DNA from: Heterobilharzia americana
Lineage: Eukaryota; Platyhelminthes; Trematoda; Strigeidida; Schistosomatidae
Length of the DNA stretch: 64,000 nt
Direction of reading: 5' to 3'
Assembly (NCBI GenBank): GCA_944470555.2
Contig: OX104127.1
Location: 113,116,741 to 113,180,740 of the forward strand
This document shows, in pieces, positions 37,620 through 52,657 of this stretch. Made by a program: the position numbers and the translations under genes. Position 1 is the stretch's first letter; the number at the start of each line of letters is the position of its first letter. Below the pieces are notes generated by a model. That model was not told the DNA's origin. It searched no databases and saw only the letters and a list, made by a program, of their open reading frames with translations.

Positions 37620-39052
37620 AGATAATTAACAGATATGCATTTCATATGAATAATTTTATCCATCTATCTGAAAATTGTTTTGTGTGATTCACATTTGTTT
37701 ATTTTTCAAAAAAAGCTAAGATCTTGTAAATAAAACTGTTTTGTTAGTTCACTGGTATACTTATCGAAAAAGAAACAATACAAATATATGATTTTCATAT
37801 CAGTAATCCAAAATTGTTAGTGCATCCAAGTTCATGATTGACTAGAAAAATACTTAGGTAGTTTATAAACTGCTTTTTTTCTAGGAAGCTGTTTGCTCAT
37901 AAAATTATTGATGTTTTACTAATAAACCTATAAACCTGATACAGCTTTCAGTAGGATAATTTTCGACAAAAGTCATGATTTTTCAGAGTATGAATTTTCT
38001 TTTGAGTTCGATCAAAATATTTCAAATGCTTTTTAAGTCAATCTCTTTAGGTACATAACATATACAATCTATATGATCTCTGATGTAAATATTGTTGGCA
38101 CTTGTATGACAGCTAGTCTCCACAGATAAATCGACCGCAGAGAACATATTGACATCTCAGTGCAGTTATCAGTAACAACTGTTGATAAGTCTTTTTAGAT
38201 ACCCCTACTGAATGAAGATATCAAACATAATGAAACCGTTTATATTTGTTGAAGATACACCCTAACTTTTATTAAGTAACTTCTCAGTGAAAAGAAAGTT
38301 GAGAAGGTAGGTTTTCTAATCTTACTACAACTGTAAATTTGTCTTCACTTGAAATTGACTGAATATATTTCAAATTAACACCACTTTTTACGCAATATTT
38401 TGCTTCAGGTAAAAGTATAAGTTAATGTTTTTAATTTAATAAATATGGTGAAATGTAGATTGTGACATTCTGAAACTTTTTGTCACTGTTGTAAAGTGAC
38501 AACGCAAAGTGATAAGATAAAATGGAATTTTTCACTTGTTCAGTAAGAAGTATGAAATACTAATAGTCCACAAATAACTCCAGCAGGTTCAATGATGTCA
38601 ACTAACTGTAGATATTGAATGTTTAACCAATGGGAATAAACTGGTAGCAGGGCTATGGATTTTCCTACTGATCACGCCATCCGTGTTTCGTGGATTTAGT
38701 AGGCTTTTGTAGAAGCCCTTGAATAAACTGAAGAACATATTTCAAACCATCATAAATCAGTGGTCGTCAAAGATAAGTCATTCTAGAAAGATTTTCAGAA
38801 TTTTATTCACACCTGCAGCTTGTATGTTAAAAAAATGTTACTGTTTTGTTTAGAAAATTTGAACTACTTTGAAAATTGGCTTTTTTTGAGTTCACTAAAT
38901 CTAGAACTTATTTTAACCTTGAGCAAATGGTTTTAATTGTCTACCGTGAAAAAAAACGATATTATGAATTCATGCAACGTTATTCACTCATCTCGCAATA
39001 TTTATGACAGAAGTATTTACAAACCACCAATTAAAACTAAGCCAATATATTA
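37620..39052. other. AT-rich sequence with nothing recognisable
   Basis: No open frame of note between the 37.1-kb frame and RTE copy E. Confidence 0.45.
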
Positions 39053-39374
39053 TATTATTATTATTTGTCCCTTGGATTCCTAGTGGAACATACGGCTTCA
39101 GTAGCACATCTCCATTCAACTCTCTTCTCTGAAGACTTTTGAACCTCACTGCATGACAGCCCACAAGCTCTCATTTCCTCCCCACAAGATCTCCTTTATG
39201 TAACCCATAGCTGGAACACCCAACTCGTCGATTCCCATCTGGGTTCCACTCAAATAACTGGACTGGCGCGTGATATCACCAGTTGGCCAACTCAGTGTAT
39301 GCCAAATCCAATCCATCTCCACTTCCTTCCAGTGCATATTAATTCAGTGATAGATTCTTGCTCCGTTGGTTTGT

Positions 39375-39508
<134 letters not shown>

Positions 39509-39710
39509 TCAGAGTTCCTTGTTACTTATTCCCATTATTCTGGCCATCCATCTCAGCTTCAGTAATGAGCCAGCATAGGCAGCTGCTGATGAATGTTTGT
39601 AGTTTGTTGGAAATGTCTTTCGTAACACACCAAGTCTGTGAACCACCACATAGAAGCACTGACTTGACATTGGTGTTGAAAATCCGTATGTTGTTCACGC
39701 TTTATGCTGA

Positions 39711-39750
39711 GTGGAGTGGAGTGGAGTGGGGTGGAGTGGAGTGGAGTGGA
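39711..39750 (+). repeat. (GTGGA)8 repeat
   Basis: Eight pentamer units, one of them GTGGG, inside RTE copy E. The same site in copy G has three GTGGA then five GTGCA units. Confidence 0.95.
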
Positions 39751-41067
39751 GAAGATCTCCACACTGGTTTCAGGCTAATGAACATGTGTCTTGCTTTTCC
39801 GATACTGGCTGCCTTTGACGTCGTCGTCTGTGCCTGTGCCGCCTGTAGTTGAGACGACGCTGTCTGCCGAGATATGTGAGAGAGGCTACTTCCTTCAAGT
39901 TTCTCCCGTTGATGGTGATTCGATCTTGTAGTTGTTGTTGTTGTTGTTGTTGGTGGTGGTGGTAGCATTACTTAGGTAGCTTCATCACCTCTGTCTTCTC
40001 CACGCTCACCTGAAGTCCCATCTACGCTGCCCTGTCCTCCTCTGGCCTGCCTTGCCCTGCTCTGCCTCTTCTGTCAACCAGGTTAGTTTTCACCTGTAGA
40101 TCTTCGAGTTTGTGTGACATTAGACATAAGTGATCGGTGGCGAAATCCAAATCTTCTAGTTTCCCTTCCCCGGTTTAGCCAGCGTATCCCCCTCTTCTCA
40201 CAGCTCCTACTGTTTGCTGCATGATCTAGTCGACCACAATCAGGAATATCATGGGTGATAGTAGACAGTGTTGTTTTACTCCTTCCTGTCTCCACTTCAC
40301 TTCAATAGCATCAGTGAGCTTCCCATTGTGAATTACTTGGCTGGCATGTGGCGTCTTCATGTAGTTGTTGAATGAGATTGATACAGGTTTATGGCACTAA
40401 AACCGTTGTGTTGAAGCAACTGCCTGGCAAATAAGCTGTCGGTCGACGCTGTCGAACGCCGGCGTTTTCAAAGTGGATGAGGTTGAGGTGAGGTAGAGTG
40501 TTGACTGGCATTCTATACTCTGTTCTGTGATGATACGTAGAGTAGCGTTGCAATTTGATCCTTAGGTATAAGAAGTTTACTTGCTGTAGTGTTTGCGTTT
40601 TCATCATACTGGTTGCCTGGGAAAAGTTATTTTAGTACTTAGAATAATTGTTATTTACTTATACTCAAGGTTATAATTAAAAACTGCCACCTAAGTTGGA
40701 CTTATAAGGGAGTTCAAGAGCGAGTACCACTTCTATCAGAGTATGCATATTAGGGGCTGTAGATATAGTCTATGGATTCTATTTTTATTATCTTACTTCA
40801 TTCTTTTTATCTTAGCGTGTTTGACATTATTCTATAGTAACAATCGCCAATAAATAGTAGGGATTTTTTATGAAGCTTCCTTTCACTTTCATAGAAAATT
40901 CGCGGACACATAACTTTCTTAAATTTGTTGTGAAAGCTAAAGTTAAGTAATACTCCTCTTAGACCATTTTTAGAACTATATATGTAACTCGTATTCTGTA
41001 AATCTGATGAACCACAAATTACCAGATTTAATAAAATTTTTAATTCAATTTAGAGGTTTGTGAAGAT

Positions 41068-41252
41068 TTACTAATTGATGTTAGGTTGGAATTCAACGTG
41101 GACTGACATAAGTAGAAAAAACATCTGGAAGAACAGCTGTTTCGTCCTATTATGGAACTCCTAAGTGGTTCATACTCAGAACAGAGTCAGGAGTTGAATC
41201 CAGAACCTTCAGATTCCATGGCTATCACGTTATCATTGAACCACTGATTCGG
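41068..41252 (-). mobile_element. Hammerhead-bearing SINE, minus arm of unit 3
   Basis: Tail GACTGACATAAG, then AACAGCTGTTTCGTCCTATT (reverse complement of the GGACGAAACAGCTGTT half), a decayed core strand, and B-box-like and A-box-like text up to TTGAACCACTGATTC. Partner at 41,360-41,575. Confidence 0.75.
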
Positions 41253-41359
41253 AATCCCAGGATTAATGTTCCCTACTTCTGTCGGTTTACGGTATGACAT
41301 GACCTCTCTTCAATTCCATCTTTGATAACTACCATCACGTTCTACTTGGTCGGAAATAT
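41253..41359. repeat. Conserved spacer of SINE unit 3
   Basis: Contains TTCCCTACTTCTGTCGGTTT and TATGACATGAC, aligning with the 56.8-kb spacer (TTTCCAACTTCTGTCAATTT, ATGACATAGCGCGAC). Confidence 0.6.
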
Positions 41360-41575
41360 AGACCACTGGATTCTGACACATTGGCTCAATGACAAAGTGC
41401 CAGTTGCGGAACTCGAAGGTTCTGGGTTCGGTCCCTGGTGGGGTCGTGGGTGCGCATTGCTTAGCATTCCCATACTAAGACAAAACAGCTGTCCATTTCT
41501 CCCAGATATCCAATGTTCTTCCAAATGATGTCAATCCACGATGAATTTTAGCCTGAAATCAAGCTTGCAGTTGTT
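41360..41575 (+). mobile_element. Hammerhead-bearing SINE, plus arm of unit 3
   Basis: The tRNA-like head is CATTGGCTCAATGACAAAG and the B box is GGGTTCGGTCC. The hammerhead half reads TTGCTTAGCATTCCC and CTAAGACAAAACAGCTGTCC, and the tail AATGATGTCAATCCACGATG. Core positions are substituted, so self-cleavage is not expected. Confidence 0.75.
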
Positions 41576-44500
41576 TTCTATCATGGTAAAATTCACAATC
41601 TTAATGGTTTACCGTCTAATTCATGGGTTTCTTAGGTTTCATGTTTCTCCAGTGAGTGATGTTCATTTGGTTTGGAAGAGGCATTCTCGATTTTAGATTT
41701 GACAGAAAATATTATAATTTATGTGACTAATGGATGATTTAATATTTAGACTTATCAAGGTTGCACTTTTATATCCTCTTAGAAAAGTTTACAGATTCTA
41801 GGTTTATCTCAGTAGCTGGTAACGGCTTATATCAGTTGCTCTACAGTAGTATGTAGCATTTTTAAAATATAAAGTAATATGAAATTTAGTGCTGAACATT
41901 TAGATAATAAAAGACTGCCACTATCCTACCATCGAATAATAAGAAATATTCAAAAATAAAAACAGTGTTATGGAGATTTTGAACTAAGAAACAAGGAACA
42001 TAACAAGTAGATACAGTTGGCAAGTGAAGATTAAACAGAAATTGAAGGTGTAGAGCACAAAAACAGTTTGTACTGACTATTTAAGGTTTGTATAGTTTAC
42101 AGGACTCTGCATATTTTTCCAAAAAATAATCTTATTGGTTGTTATCCAAAAATATTTGAATTTGTTCATATATGTAGTGCCTAAGTAGTCATTGTTTTTA
42201 GTATGACTCAAATGGTTTTTTGTAAAACCTTGGGTTTTATCCAATTCTTTTTCACGTCCAATTTCATTTGGACACAATAAAATCATTCATTATTTTTTCA
42301 GCTTGTTAATAAGTGCGTCCTACGTTCGATGTAATCTTTGGTCTCTGTCCCATATATTTGCATGCTGGCGTGTTTGATTTCATAGATTAATAATTTATCT
42401 TTGTTAAATATCACACTGCTAACCTTCCTCATGGCACAATGCTGATTATCAATCTCAGGAAGATAAACCTTTAGGTCATGATTTTTTCAAGAACGTATAT
42501 TTTGTTTTGAAGTCTTCCTACGATATGAACTTACCACGATGTTGCTTTTGCTGTTGAGAACGAATTTTCATGCATCTTTACTGTCTTTACTCAAGATTAT
42601 TTCTCTGAATAGCTCTTAGGGGCAGTTATTTGCTGATAGTGTATGACGAACTAACTTGAACATTTCATTCCTGTTCTTTTCTATTGTAATAGAACGACAT
42701 ACTCCGAATATAATTTCTAGTGAATGTTACTTTCATGGGTAATATATGTATAGACTTACATTTTAGGTTTCTGACGTAATGGGCTGGATTTCCGAAATAT
42801 TTTCTTTTAATTTATAGTTCTTTTATCTTTCTGGCACATAGCTCTTATAAAACTGATTTCTGTGAATAAGATTTAAATGCCTCAGAGAAACTTATACCCT
42901 TCAACTCACTTTTTTATGTTGTGTTATATATTTGTTTTATTCCTCTTGGAACTCAGTGAGATTTATATAAAGAAAGTCTGTATCCCGTGCCACTCTTCTA
43001 CTAGGCATCCCGTATTTGTAAACTACTCAGTAGTATCTTGATCACTGTTCACACAAGTTCCTTATTTAGTGATAGTCTTAGTGTCTTTATTGGATAGAGA
43101 GGTATACTGATCACTAGGTATTATATTAAATGAGGTGGTTTAAGTTAGACAAAGTGTCACATTTATTATTTTGTCAACACGTAATTTTGGCTGCATATAA
43201 ATAATTCAACATGATCCTGTCAACTTTGATGAATTGGATTTGAAATTTTATGAAATAACTCAGATAACGTCACTGACACTGTCTTCGTGACCAGTCATCC
43301 ATAATTGCTGATTAACAGATGATGCAGGATTCCTATTCATGTTCACTACACTTGCAATAATTATGGGATATAACAGCCCTGAAGAGCATGTCTAATAGTG
43401 TGGCGTTTGATCATTATTTTAGTTTTGCGCGTTTGAATGTCATCGTAAATACAGGTGAAATCTTATATGCAACATTAACTAGTGGAATCTAGCTACATCA
43501 CATTTGGCTATGGGAATGTCTTCAACTTTAAGTAAAAAGAGGCAATGTATAAAATACACTGGATTTTCAGTAGAAGCGTTCTAGTTGTCACAAACTGGTC
43601 AACATTATTTACGATTTAATAAATCGAGATTTGTTCATTACAATAGCTGTCTTTGTGGCGAATAGTTTGCCTTGACTAAGATGTATTGTAAAATTTTACG
43701 AGTACCTATTAGACTGTACAAGTGAAGATAGGCAAAGTGTTTTATCAGCCGGTATACTACTGTGACACATTTTATGAGGTTTTGGAAGCAGACTGCCTAC
43801 CTAATGTTTTTGCTGAACATGAAAAGGCTATTGAAGTGATATCATGCATTTCAGGTTTGTCTTTTTGGACGTCAATCTTCTTACTGTTCTCTCATTTTAT
43901 CTAGTGATCAAATGTTCAGAAAAACCAATTTTATCGTTTGTTTCAGATTCATTAGCAATAAAAGTACTCGAATGTGTGCAAAATATCCATAATGAACGAA
44001 TTATTATTTTTTTTAACTTCACCAAGCACCTTATAGCAATACAACATGTCACACTAGGCAACACTCAACCCCTGTTAGTACCTCAGTTGCATATATAGAA
44101 TCTAAAAGTGGACCCTGATGAGACTTTAATTAAGATATATATTTCTCAAGCTGTCATCCTTTGAATGCATACAAATGAACAGGGAAGTAAAAGTATTATT
44201 CGATTTGTGATTATCACCTGCAACAAGAGTACCATCCACATACCTTTTATAAAGGTAACATTTTATAAAGTACCTACGATTCCTTTTGTCACTTTACTTG
44301 TGAATAAATCTGTCAGAAGGCTAAGAACGCCAATCATGGCAACGTCAATTTTTTATTTGTCCTGGGAGTTGAATCAAATATCTTCTGTAAACATTCAAAT
44401 GAATTCGTTCACAGAAATAACTGGTAATAATAGCTTAATACAATTCATGCTAATAGGATCGAAAACACAATTCGCTGTCGAAAAATATGAATTGAAGATT

Positions 44501-44799
44501 CTGCATAAATCGAGGATATGACGTTATTTCTAATGTTTATGTTAGCAAGACTATTTCTAAGTTCAAATGAACTTCTTGCGGGGAAATGACAAAAACTCGA
44601 TAGGGCTGTAGCAGTGATAGCAATTATGTAGTGAATAAAAATACCGTTTTTTGAAATGAATTTTAGAACATGTCATTTCTGTCTAAATAAGTCATAGGGA
44701 AGACAATAGTCCTAGTGCTTCATTGATATGGTACTTGAGGCAATCAAAAATCAACAAAATATTTACTCATAACTTACTCATAGAACTAAGATATCGGTT
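41576..44799. other. AT-rich sequence with no recognisable gene
   Basis: Short frames only. Plus-strand frames at 43,844-44,098 and 44,165-44,521 (84 and 118 codons) resemble nothing I know and are within chance expectation. Confidence 0.4.
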
Positions 44800-45540
44800 G
44801 ACAAGAACATATTAGGGGTATAGATGTGCCTTACACATCGGAACACATCAACAGTTTCTATACATATATAAACTCAGTAGTAGGTGCAGACTAATTCACT
44901 TACTAGGTAGAAAATGAAAAAGGAGAATTACCTATGTTGGATTGCAAGATAAAACAAAGGACAGACTGTATTTTGGGCACTACCATCTACAGGAAATCAA
45001 CACCTTCTAACTAGTGTTCAGATTTCAGGTAATCTCATCATATGTAAGTTAAGACAGGCGTAGTCAGATGTCTAAATAACAGACCTAGAAAACTGACTAG
45101 TCAGTGAAAAGATCTTAACAAGGAACTGAAGCGCAAAAAGAAGCGCCAATTATTAGCAATTATCCCCTACAGTTTATCAAAAAAATTCCTACGAATGCAA
45201 AAGAAATGAAAAAATAACCATAGAACGAGTACGATTAATAACGACATTATGGGAGTTTACAGCCTTCATTGTGTTAGCCTATAGAGAAGGAACATCAGAA
45301 AGTTTACGCAGGATTCTCAACAGGCTAGAATTAGGGTGGCATTTAAACCTAAAAAACTTACTCAGAGATAAGGCTTTTCAATTTAAGGATCTGACATAGC
45401 CAATTAAATAAAAGAATCTAACCTATCAAATTTTATGTAATGGCTTCGACGTCAAGTACATAGGTCAAACTAAATATCTGGGATCAGTTAGATTAGCAAA
45501 CATAGGGATTTGAATCTCCCATACTAATGTTTAGTCTCTT
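44800..45540 (+). pseudogene. Penelope-like element relic, connector and GIY-YIG region (PLE3)
   Basis: Reading across frames gives SEHINSFYTYINS, LPMLDCKI, CILGTTIYRKSTPSN, GVVRCLNNRPRKLTS, EGTSESLRRILNR, ARIRVAFKPKKL and finally LTYQILCNGFDVKYIGQTK with the YIG motif. This is the order of the region downstream of the RT in Penelope-like elements: connector, VAFKP motif, then GIY-YIG nuclease. Many stops and frame changes. It is a different PLE subfamily from PLE1, whose nuclease region reads SCGTSYIGCTIRQ. The RT proper is absent. Confidence 0.75.
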
Positions 45541-48500
45541 CCGTTACGTCAAGATAAGCCAATATTTTCTGAAATGCAATCTAGTGACTTGTGAGTCTGT
45601 TAATCTTTCACAGGTTTTCCACTTCTAAGCTTTCATCGGACCTATCTGTCATCGAATCCTTGTTTAAGACAGGCTTCTGCATCCTTTTTAGTTTTCTTAG
45701 TTCAACTTATTAGTTGTGGTCATTATCATCTACATGTTCCATGATTTACTACTGTTAAAGTGTTATCAAAACTACACCTGCAGAATTTACAAGTAAATTA
45801 TAACAAAGACTGACACAAAGTATTTCACTTTAGACATAAAAAAGTTTTAAATTAACATTTCTGATATCATTATTCTCGTATTTTTATTATTTTCTATCAG
45901 GTAATTTGGTATTTTTTCAAAACAGACTATTCATTTTCTGTCAATCATTTCAACACACTAAATCCATTATTTATTATATTCAATTTTATCGCCACTTTCT
46001 GATTTAGAATTTTTTAAACCACGTAAGTCAGTGTTAAACTTATCAAGACGACTAGCTGTTTAAGATGATTGTAAGAGAAATGCTGTAAGAACGCTATCAG
46101 TCTTCGCATATTACAAAGAAAAAAAGAATGCAGCATTCTAATGTACATAATAGTTAAAACAAATACATACTGTCAGACAACTTAAATCTCTCAACATGAT
46201 TATTTTTCACTGAAACATGAAGAAACAGAATTCTAGGGTAAAAATAATCTGGAATACCGCCAAAAGTAGTGAAGTTACAACATTATTTCAACTGTACTAA
46301 ATGAATATAAGAAGGCCAATGGAGTATGATAAAAAAGAGGAAAGTAGCTTGTTGTTAATCGTAATTGAAATTTCAAGCTATTTTACGTGTAAAAGTTGCC
46401 TTCAATAATTACACAATTGTCACTCACGAGTCTTATAACTTATGGAAATTATAATTTTATTCATAAACCAAAAAACGTGTAGGTTATATTCAGTTCTTAT
46501 GATCGTCTAATCAGTTTGTCGATGAAGCTTTCAGTTATACAAAAAATGAACAGTTTTGTATATTTTACTAGAAGCTTGATTTCTTCTTTAGTAAGACTAG
46601 AAATATAGATTGCTGGCGAATAACTTCAATGCTATTATAGAATATGAGAACATTTTAATTTGTACATATTTCGTTAAGCTGTACGCATATCTTTCAACTG
46701 AATTTGATGCAATCACGCAACAAGAATGCCTTGAACGATTTAGTTTGATTGTAACAAGCTAATAAATTTTATTTTCTCTCGTTTCTCTACCTAGTTTAGC
46801 TGACGACATCTTCACTTATCTTCGGTCATTTAAATTAACTTTAAGGTCGCACATCTGATATAAGTTTATTGATAATGTCTATTCTTCTCCAGTTTATATT
46901 ATGTGGTTATATTAGCTAGAATTTTGTCAATTTGAAATGTCTTATTGAAGACATATATACAGCAACAACCAAATTTTCATCAACTTTTTTAGATGAGGGT
47001 CAAAACGTACTTTGGTCAGGACTGACGTTTTCATCTCTAAAAACACACAGTTGTTTAGTGCAATGTTCTGGAATTTATTTATCCAGTGAAACAGCTGAAT
47101 TTTCTTTGTATTAAAATATTGGGGTAAACATTTATAAGTAGTAATAATTGGACAAATTATTATGCTTTATCTTCTTTGAACAATCTGGAACTTCTGCAGT
47201 GAATAAATTTTAGTCGGGCAAACAACTTTCTTTTTACCAGTTCTATACAAAAATAAGACTTCATTTAGCAGTCAGAAACAGAAGCTAGCTGAAAGATTTT
47301 ACAACCTTTCTGTAAACCATATGACGTTTAGGGACGTACTTCAGTTATATGGTGTGGGTTTCTTAGTTTGTTTGTGAATAAAACTTGATGTTTCAATTTT
47401 CCGGCGAAAACAGTTTCACTGGTCAAAGTATGAGGACTGGAGTTTCATCCGCATAGCTTTGACTTATTCCCTAAAATGCAAATTATTGTCCTAAAATCAT
47501 TTCGAGATAGTGGTCCAAGGTTGTTATCAAACTGTTTACCATTCATGTTTAATAAAACACACATCAGATTTAATATCTAGAGTAAAATTTGCTACTAAAC
47601 ATTCTATCCATAACACTGATCGGCATATATCGTATAAAAAAGATGACCAGAAATAAAATTATCTTCCAAAGGGTTAAAATTCATTTTATTTTGGGAGAGA
47701 AACAAATTAATGTTGCTAGTCTCTAGAATGGAATTAGACACGCTTTGCTTTTCCTGGTTAGCAGTTGTTATCTTTTTTATTTCGTAAAACCTATGGAAAG
47801 AGATAGAGCAGTTATGAAATACTGAGCACTATGTTGGCCGTTTTTAAATAATGTACTTGTTAATACAACAGTAAGTGATAAAAGACATTTTGAAAAAACA
47901 AGAGAAAGGTTAAACATGAAGAGGGAACTAGCTGATAAACAAAGCTGTATTAAATTCATTATAAAAGCTGACCTCTGGGTAGCTAGGTCTCTAAAACTGA
48001 TAGATGAAAATAGTTGACCATTAACCTAGTGAAGAAGAAATACTAGGTCATTCGGCAAGTCTCTGATATAATTATAACCATCGGTTAACTGTTGCAATGG
48101 GTTAACATCTACTAAGTTCGTTCTGTTTCAGTTTTTAACAACTTAATATGAACTGATTGGTAGGCCATAATCCATTAAAATCTTTGTGTTTTTATTCATT
48201 CTGTGATCAGTTTACAGTTGCAACATTTGTCTCATTGCATTAGAAATTACACCCAACTTCGTGTATTCTGAGGGTTAATAACTAAAGGTGTATTGAATCT
48301 CAGGATCTTATTTTATGTTACTTGAGTTTCATTCATTTCCTTTGAAAACTTATGCAGTTCGCATTCAGAGTGACCCAGTAATTCCCTAGAAAACTTTAAT
48401 TTTGCTAGGATTAAGAGGTTTGTCATCCAGGTGGCAATTTTTATTGCTACGGAAGCAGAATGCCTTAGAGCAAACACAGTAACTTGCAGCGGAAATTGAT

Positions 48501-51500
48501 GACCATACATCATAAGAAATAACGATTACCTGGATTTTATCATAAGCAGATCCGGTAATTCATATTTAACCTCTAAGAAGTTTTGTGTGTTTTCGTCTTA
48601 TGTGATACTGCGTTGTTGCTAGAAATGGTCTTTAATTAAATATGCACGTGACAGTGCTCTGAAGATATTGAGCGTATGTGCGGTCATCTGCACAAACTAC
48701 TTTATCGGTGTGGTCTAAGAAGTAATCTTCCATTGAGAAACAACCGCTGCTGGAATACACACATATATGAAATTAATGTTCATACCTACTTTCGATTCAA
48801 TAAAAAGCGCATTTGTTGATTTTGCAATGCAGAATGAATTTTTGCTGGGATTTAAACTGTATTCATTTTCCAGCGTAAGGACAACTTAAAATACAAATTT
48901 CAGGTTGTACACAATTCTATCGATAAAACGAATTGGCGAAATAAATTTCGAAGTAATCGCAGGTTTTATTTAACGCCAAAATTAATTCAGTTTATTTTTG
49001 CATTCTATTTTCTTATATCTTAAATGCCCTCAACTTTCCTTTCCTTCGTAAATATTAGAGATAAATCTGATTCCAAAACATGTATATATTACTCATTTTA
49101 GTGATTAGTTAGTAACAACTGGATTTATCGTATTTCTAAAAGTTACATCTAAGTACTGACAAGTATGATGTGTTATATTACTTTCAAATTAAGAATTTTA
49201 CCATTGGAGTGACAAAATAAAGATTGATAATTTTTATTGTAAAAGTGAATATATGAAGTATTGTTGCCATCCATACTATGTCCACCTGATGTACGGTATA
49301 GTGAAGACACATTATTCTATAAAAACAGAATCAAATCTCTACATATCATCTGATTGTTTCCTAAATTATTGGGAATAACGTAATGTGTCTAGACATATAA
49401 TTCTACTGAAACCATAGAAGGTTATATGCTGAATCTTTTAGATTTCGCCCATCATACAAAATAAAGAGCTTCTTACGACGGGTTGACAAGCAAAAACAGT
49501 ATGAGTTTCTTTATGAGTAAATTAGTCCTGAATCATCAAAAACAATTTGTTTTTCATTATCTCTAGATACCAAAACATAATTATCATTTCGGAAGTTGGC
49601 TGAAAGAATGCTGGATCTTTGTCGAAAAAACAAAAACAATTTTTAATGCTTAAAATAACTTTACAGGGAATATAATTATAAATTAAGTTCACTTTGGAAA
49701 AATTTCCTGTCGGGACTTTTGTGGTAGTTAACCTAGACAAATAAACTTGGCGGTTACTTTCTTTAAAAATAGTGGCGTATGACACTGTATTACACGCTAA
49801 TTAGTTTCAAGATAAAGAGAATACTTTCTACTGTTTAATTCAAAAATTATTCACCACTAAAATGTGCAAGTTTTGACTAACGGCAACTGGTTTTGCGGAA
49901 TTAAGCAGGCACTGCTACGAAGCAATATTTTTGGAAATAATCACAGTGTGGGTAAAATTATTCAATCTTCTGGACACAGCAGGAAAGAATAATCCATAAG
50001 CTTATAGAAAGTTTTATTTTCGAAATGTGTACCATATCTAAAAATGTCTGCAAAAACAGAAACAGGAATTTTGTGTAACTTTTACCATCAAAATATAAAA
50101 ATCTCCACTTTTTTATTAGGTTATCAAGGCTAACTTTATTAAACTGTAAGCACTTATTTATGGATGAATAGGATCCCTTCGAGCCTCGACACAGACTAAA
50201 TATGCACCAAATGTTGAATTGTGAATGTATCGTCCCACTTGAAAACCACCAGTTGCTTTGAGTATTCATCTTCAAATGTTCTCACTGAATCTGGAACCCA
50301 GTATTCATCAGCTGAAACTTTACAACCTGATAAGCCTATAGACCCTCAGGTTGGTCAGCACACTTGAAGAAGAATACGTCTATGTGCAGCCAAAGCATTA
50401 GTTTAAACCTCATTTATTTTTAAAGAATTTCGTGCATTTATTTTTTCTGCGGTGAATAGTCTTGAAATTGTTCTCTTCTATTCACACTGTTTTTTATTTC
50501 GTCTAGTTGTTATCCCAAAAAGTCCAATAAGTTAGTCTGTTTGTTTTTCCCCATGTTTTATTTCTTAACTTTTCAAAATTTATGGCCATTTCTGCCGCAT
50601 AATGTTCTTCTACTAAACGCTTTCCACTCTTCACGGAATATTCTTGTGAAAAACTCTACGCCTAAACTATATGTCTCAAAATGTATAGCTGTTAAAGTGG
50701 GTTCGTCGAAAATATAACTACCTTCAGTTAAAACACCCTCTGGTTCATTAAAACAAGAAGGCTGTTATTCTCAAAGATTAAAAAACTTATTAACTGTAAA
50801 CTACTTCTTTAAATCCAGGCCTTAGGGAAAAACTACAATTGGGATGGTCACATCAGACAAGCCTAAAGTAAAATTAGTTAAAAGAAGTCTGTAGAATCGT
50901 AACAAATTAGTTATTATGAATGAAAAATAGAATTATGACAAGGACTATAACATCTATTATGCAGAAGTTTGTTTACACATACTGAAGTTTAAAGCAACTC
51001 TCAAGAGGCCAACAAAAATTTTTATGATTAAGTGTGTAGATTCCAAATGCTACATGGATTTAGAATGCAGATGTTATAAGCTGAAAAGCTTATTAAAAAT
51101 TGGTATCTAATATCGCAAATAAGCTATGTCATCTACAAACTCATCATTACAATTAGTCTTCAGGTAAAATCAAAACATCTTAAGAGAATATGTTACTTGC
51201 ATTATCTAAGGGATTCTGTCAAGTTGATGGATTCACTCAGGTTTCAGATTTTATTTATAAGAGGTTTTATAGATCTGTCACATAAATTTTCTCTCTTTTT
51301 TTGTATCTTTCTTTCATGTCCTTGAGCTAACAGTGTATTTGCCAGGCTATCATGATAACTACCGTTTTTAGTTGTTATTGTTTCATCTGCTTTATAATCG
51401 CTAGATCACTAATCTTACTTTAATCTATCAGAAATAATGACAGTGATAATAACACTCGATCATGCATTTCGTGAAACGACATCGTAATATATGGAGACCA

Positions 51501-52657
51501 CAGAGTTAGGAAACGCACACCTTTTTATTCTGTTTGATAGGGTATGAGGATATTATGCAGTGAAATCTTGCTATAGTAAAAGGGTTATAAACAGCAGGTT
51601 CAAGTCAATAAACTTATTTCCCATCATTTTTATCCCTACAATGTAGACAGTTAGATTACATCTTCTTTTGAAGTGATAACGGAAAGTTTTTATGACCAAC
51701 TGTCTTTACTTAAATCTTTTATTTGGGATGGAATAATACACATTTGTTGTTTCATATCGTTCAGCGATCTTTAGTACATTTCGTTTGCTTACTGAATACA
51801 AAGGAATTGGCATTTCTGTTTGTTTAAAATCTAATAGCACTGACTGGTATCCAATTTCAGTGAGTAACTTTTCTTCTATCAAACTTGCAACTAAATTCAT
51901 AACTTAATTCTCTGTACATGAAACTTTATTTTTCCAGTAGATACTTACATCATACTTCAACTAAGATTGATAACACAACTACCTTTGCATTGCTAGATTT
52001 TCTACTGTTTTATTAAACTGTTGGTAATAGGATGTCATGAATTTTGTCCTCTGTTTGAATGTCAAAGAAGCAAATCCAAGGATGATCAAATAACAACAAC
52101 GAAGAACAAATAAAGTTGACTGTGAGAAACAACGCCGTGTCTTACTGAGTTAGAATAAACTGATTGCCAGGAAAGTGACATTGATATTATATATTACCTT
52201 ATTGAAAAGATTTGAATATAAGCAGTTGGAAACAACAGTTACAGTCAGTTTATAGAATAAATACATAAATATCCTAGAAATGCGAAAGCAGAATAGAAGT
52301 AGGATAACAAGAAAACTATCCTAGAGAAGGATAACTAATGACATAGATTATAGAAGCATCGTTAGCCGGATCTCAGTATAAAGTGTACGTGAAAAGAAGA
52401 TACTGTCCAAAACCGTTGACAGTTGGATTAGTCGGTGATTTTAATTAACTTGTAGATTTCGCCACAATAATACTAACTCATTAAATTTATCGCTTTATAT
52501 TGTTGAATCTAGATTCATCTTTGGATAACAGCTGCGTTGAATTAGGGTCAATCCATTTACCGATTATTCTAAGCCACTTAGAAATACACACAGTATCCAT
52601 TGTTAAGTGTATGACAGAATACTGCCGCACATTAAAGCTTTTGTTTAAATCTCTTAT
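45541..52657. other. Seven kilobases of AT-rich sequence without a recognisable gene
   Basis: Only scattered frames up to about 105 codons (49,958-50,275, minus), none with a motif I recognise. No repeats with clear boundaries were found by eye. Confidence 0.4.
52644..52657. repeat. Target-site duplication of SINE unit 4, left copy
   Basis: TTTAAATCTCTTAT, repeated exactly at 52,785-52,798. Confidence 0.8.
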
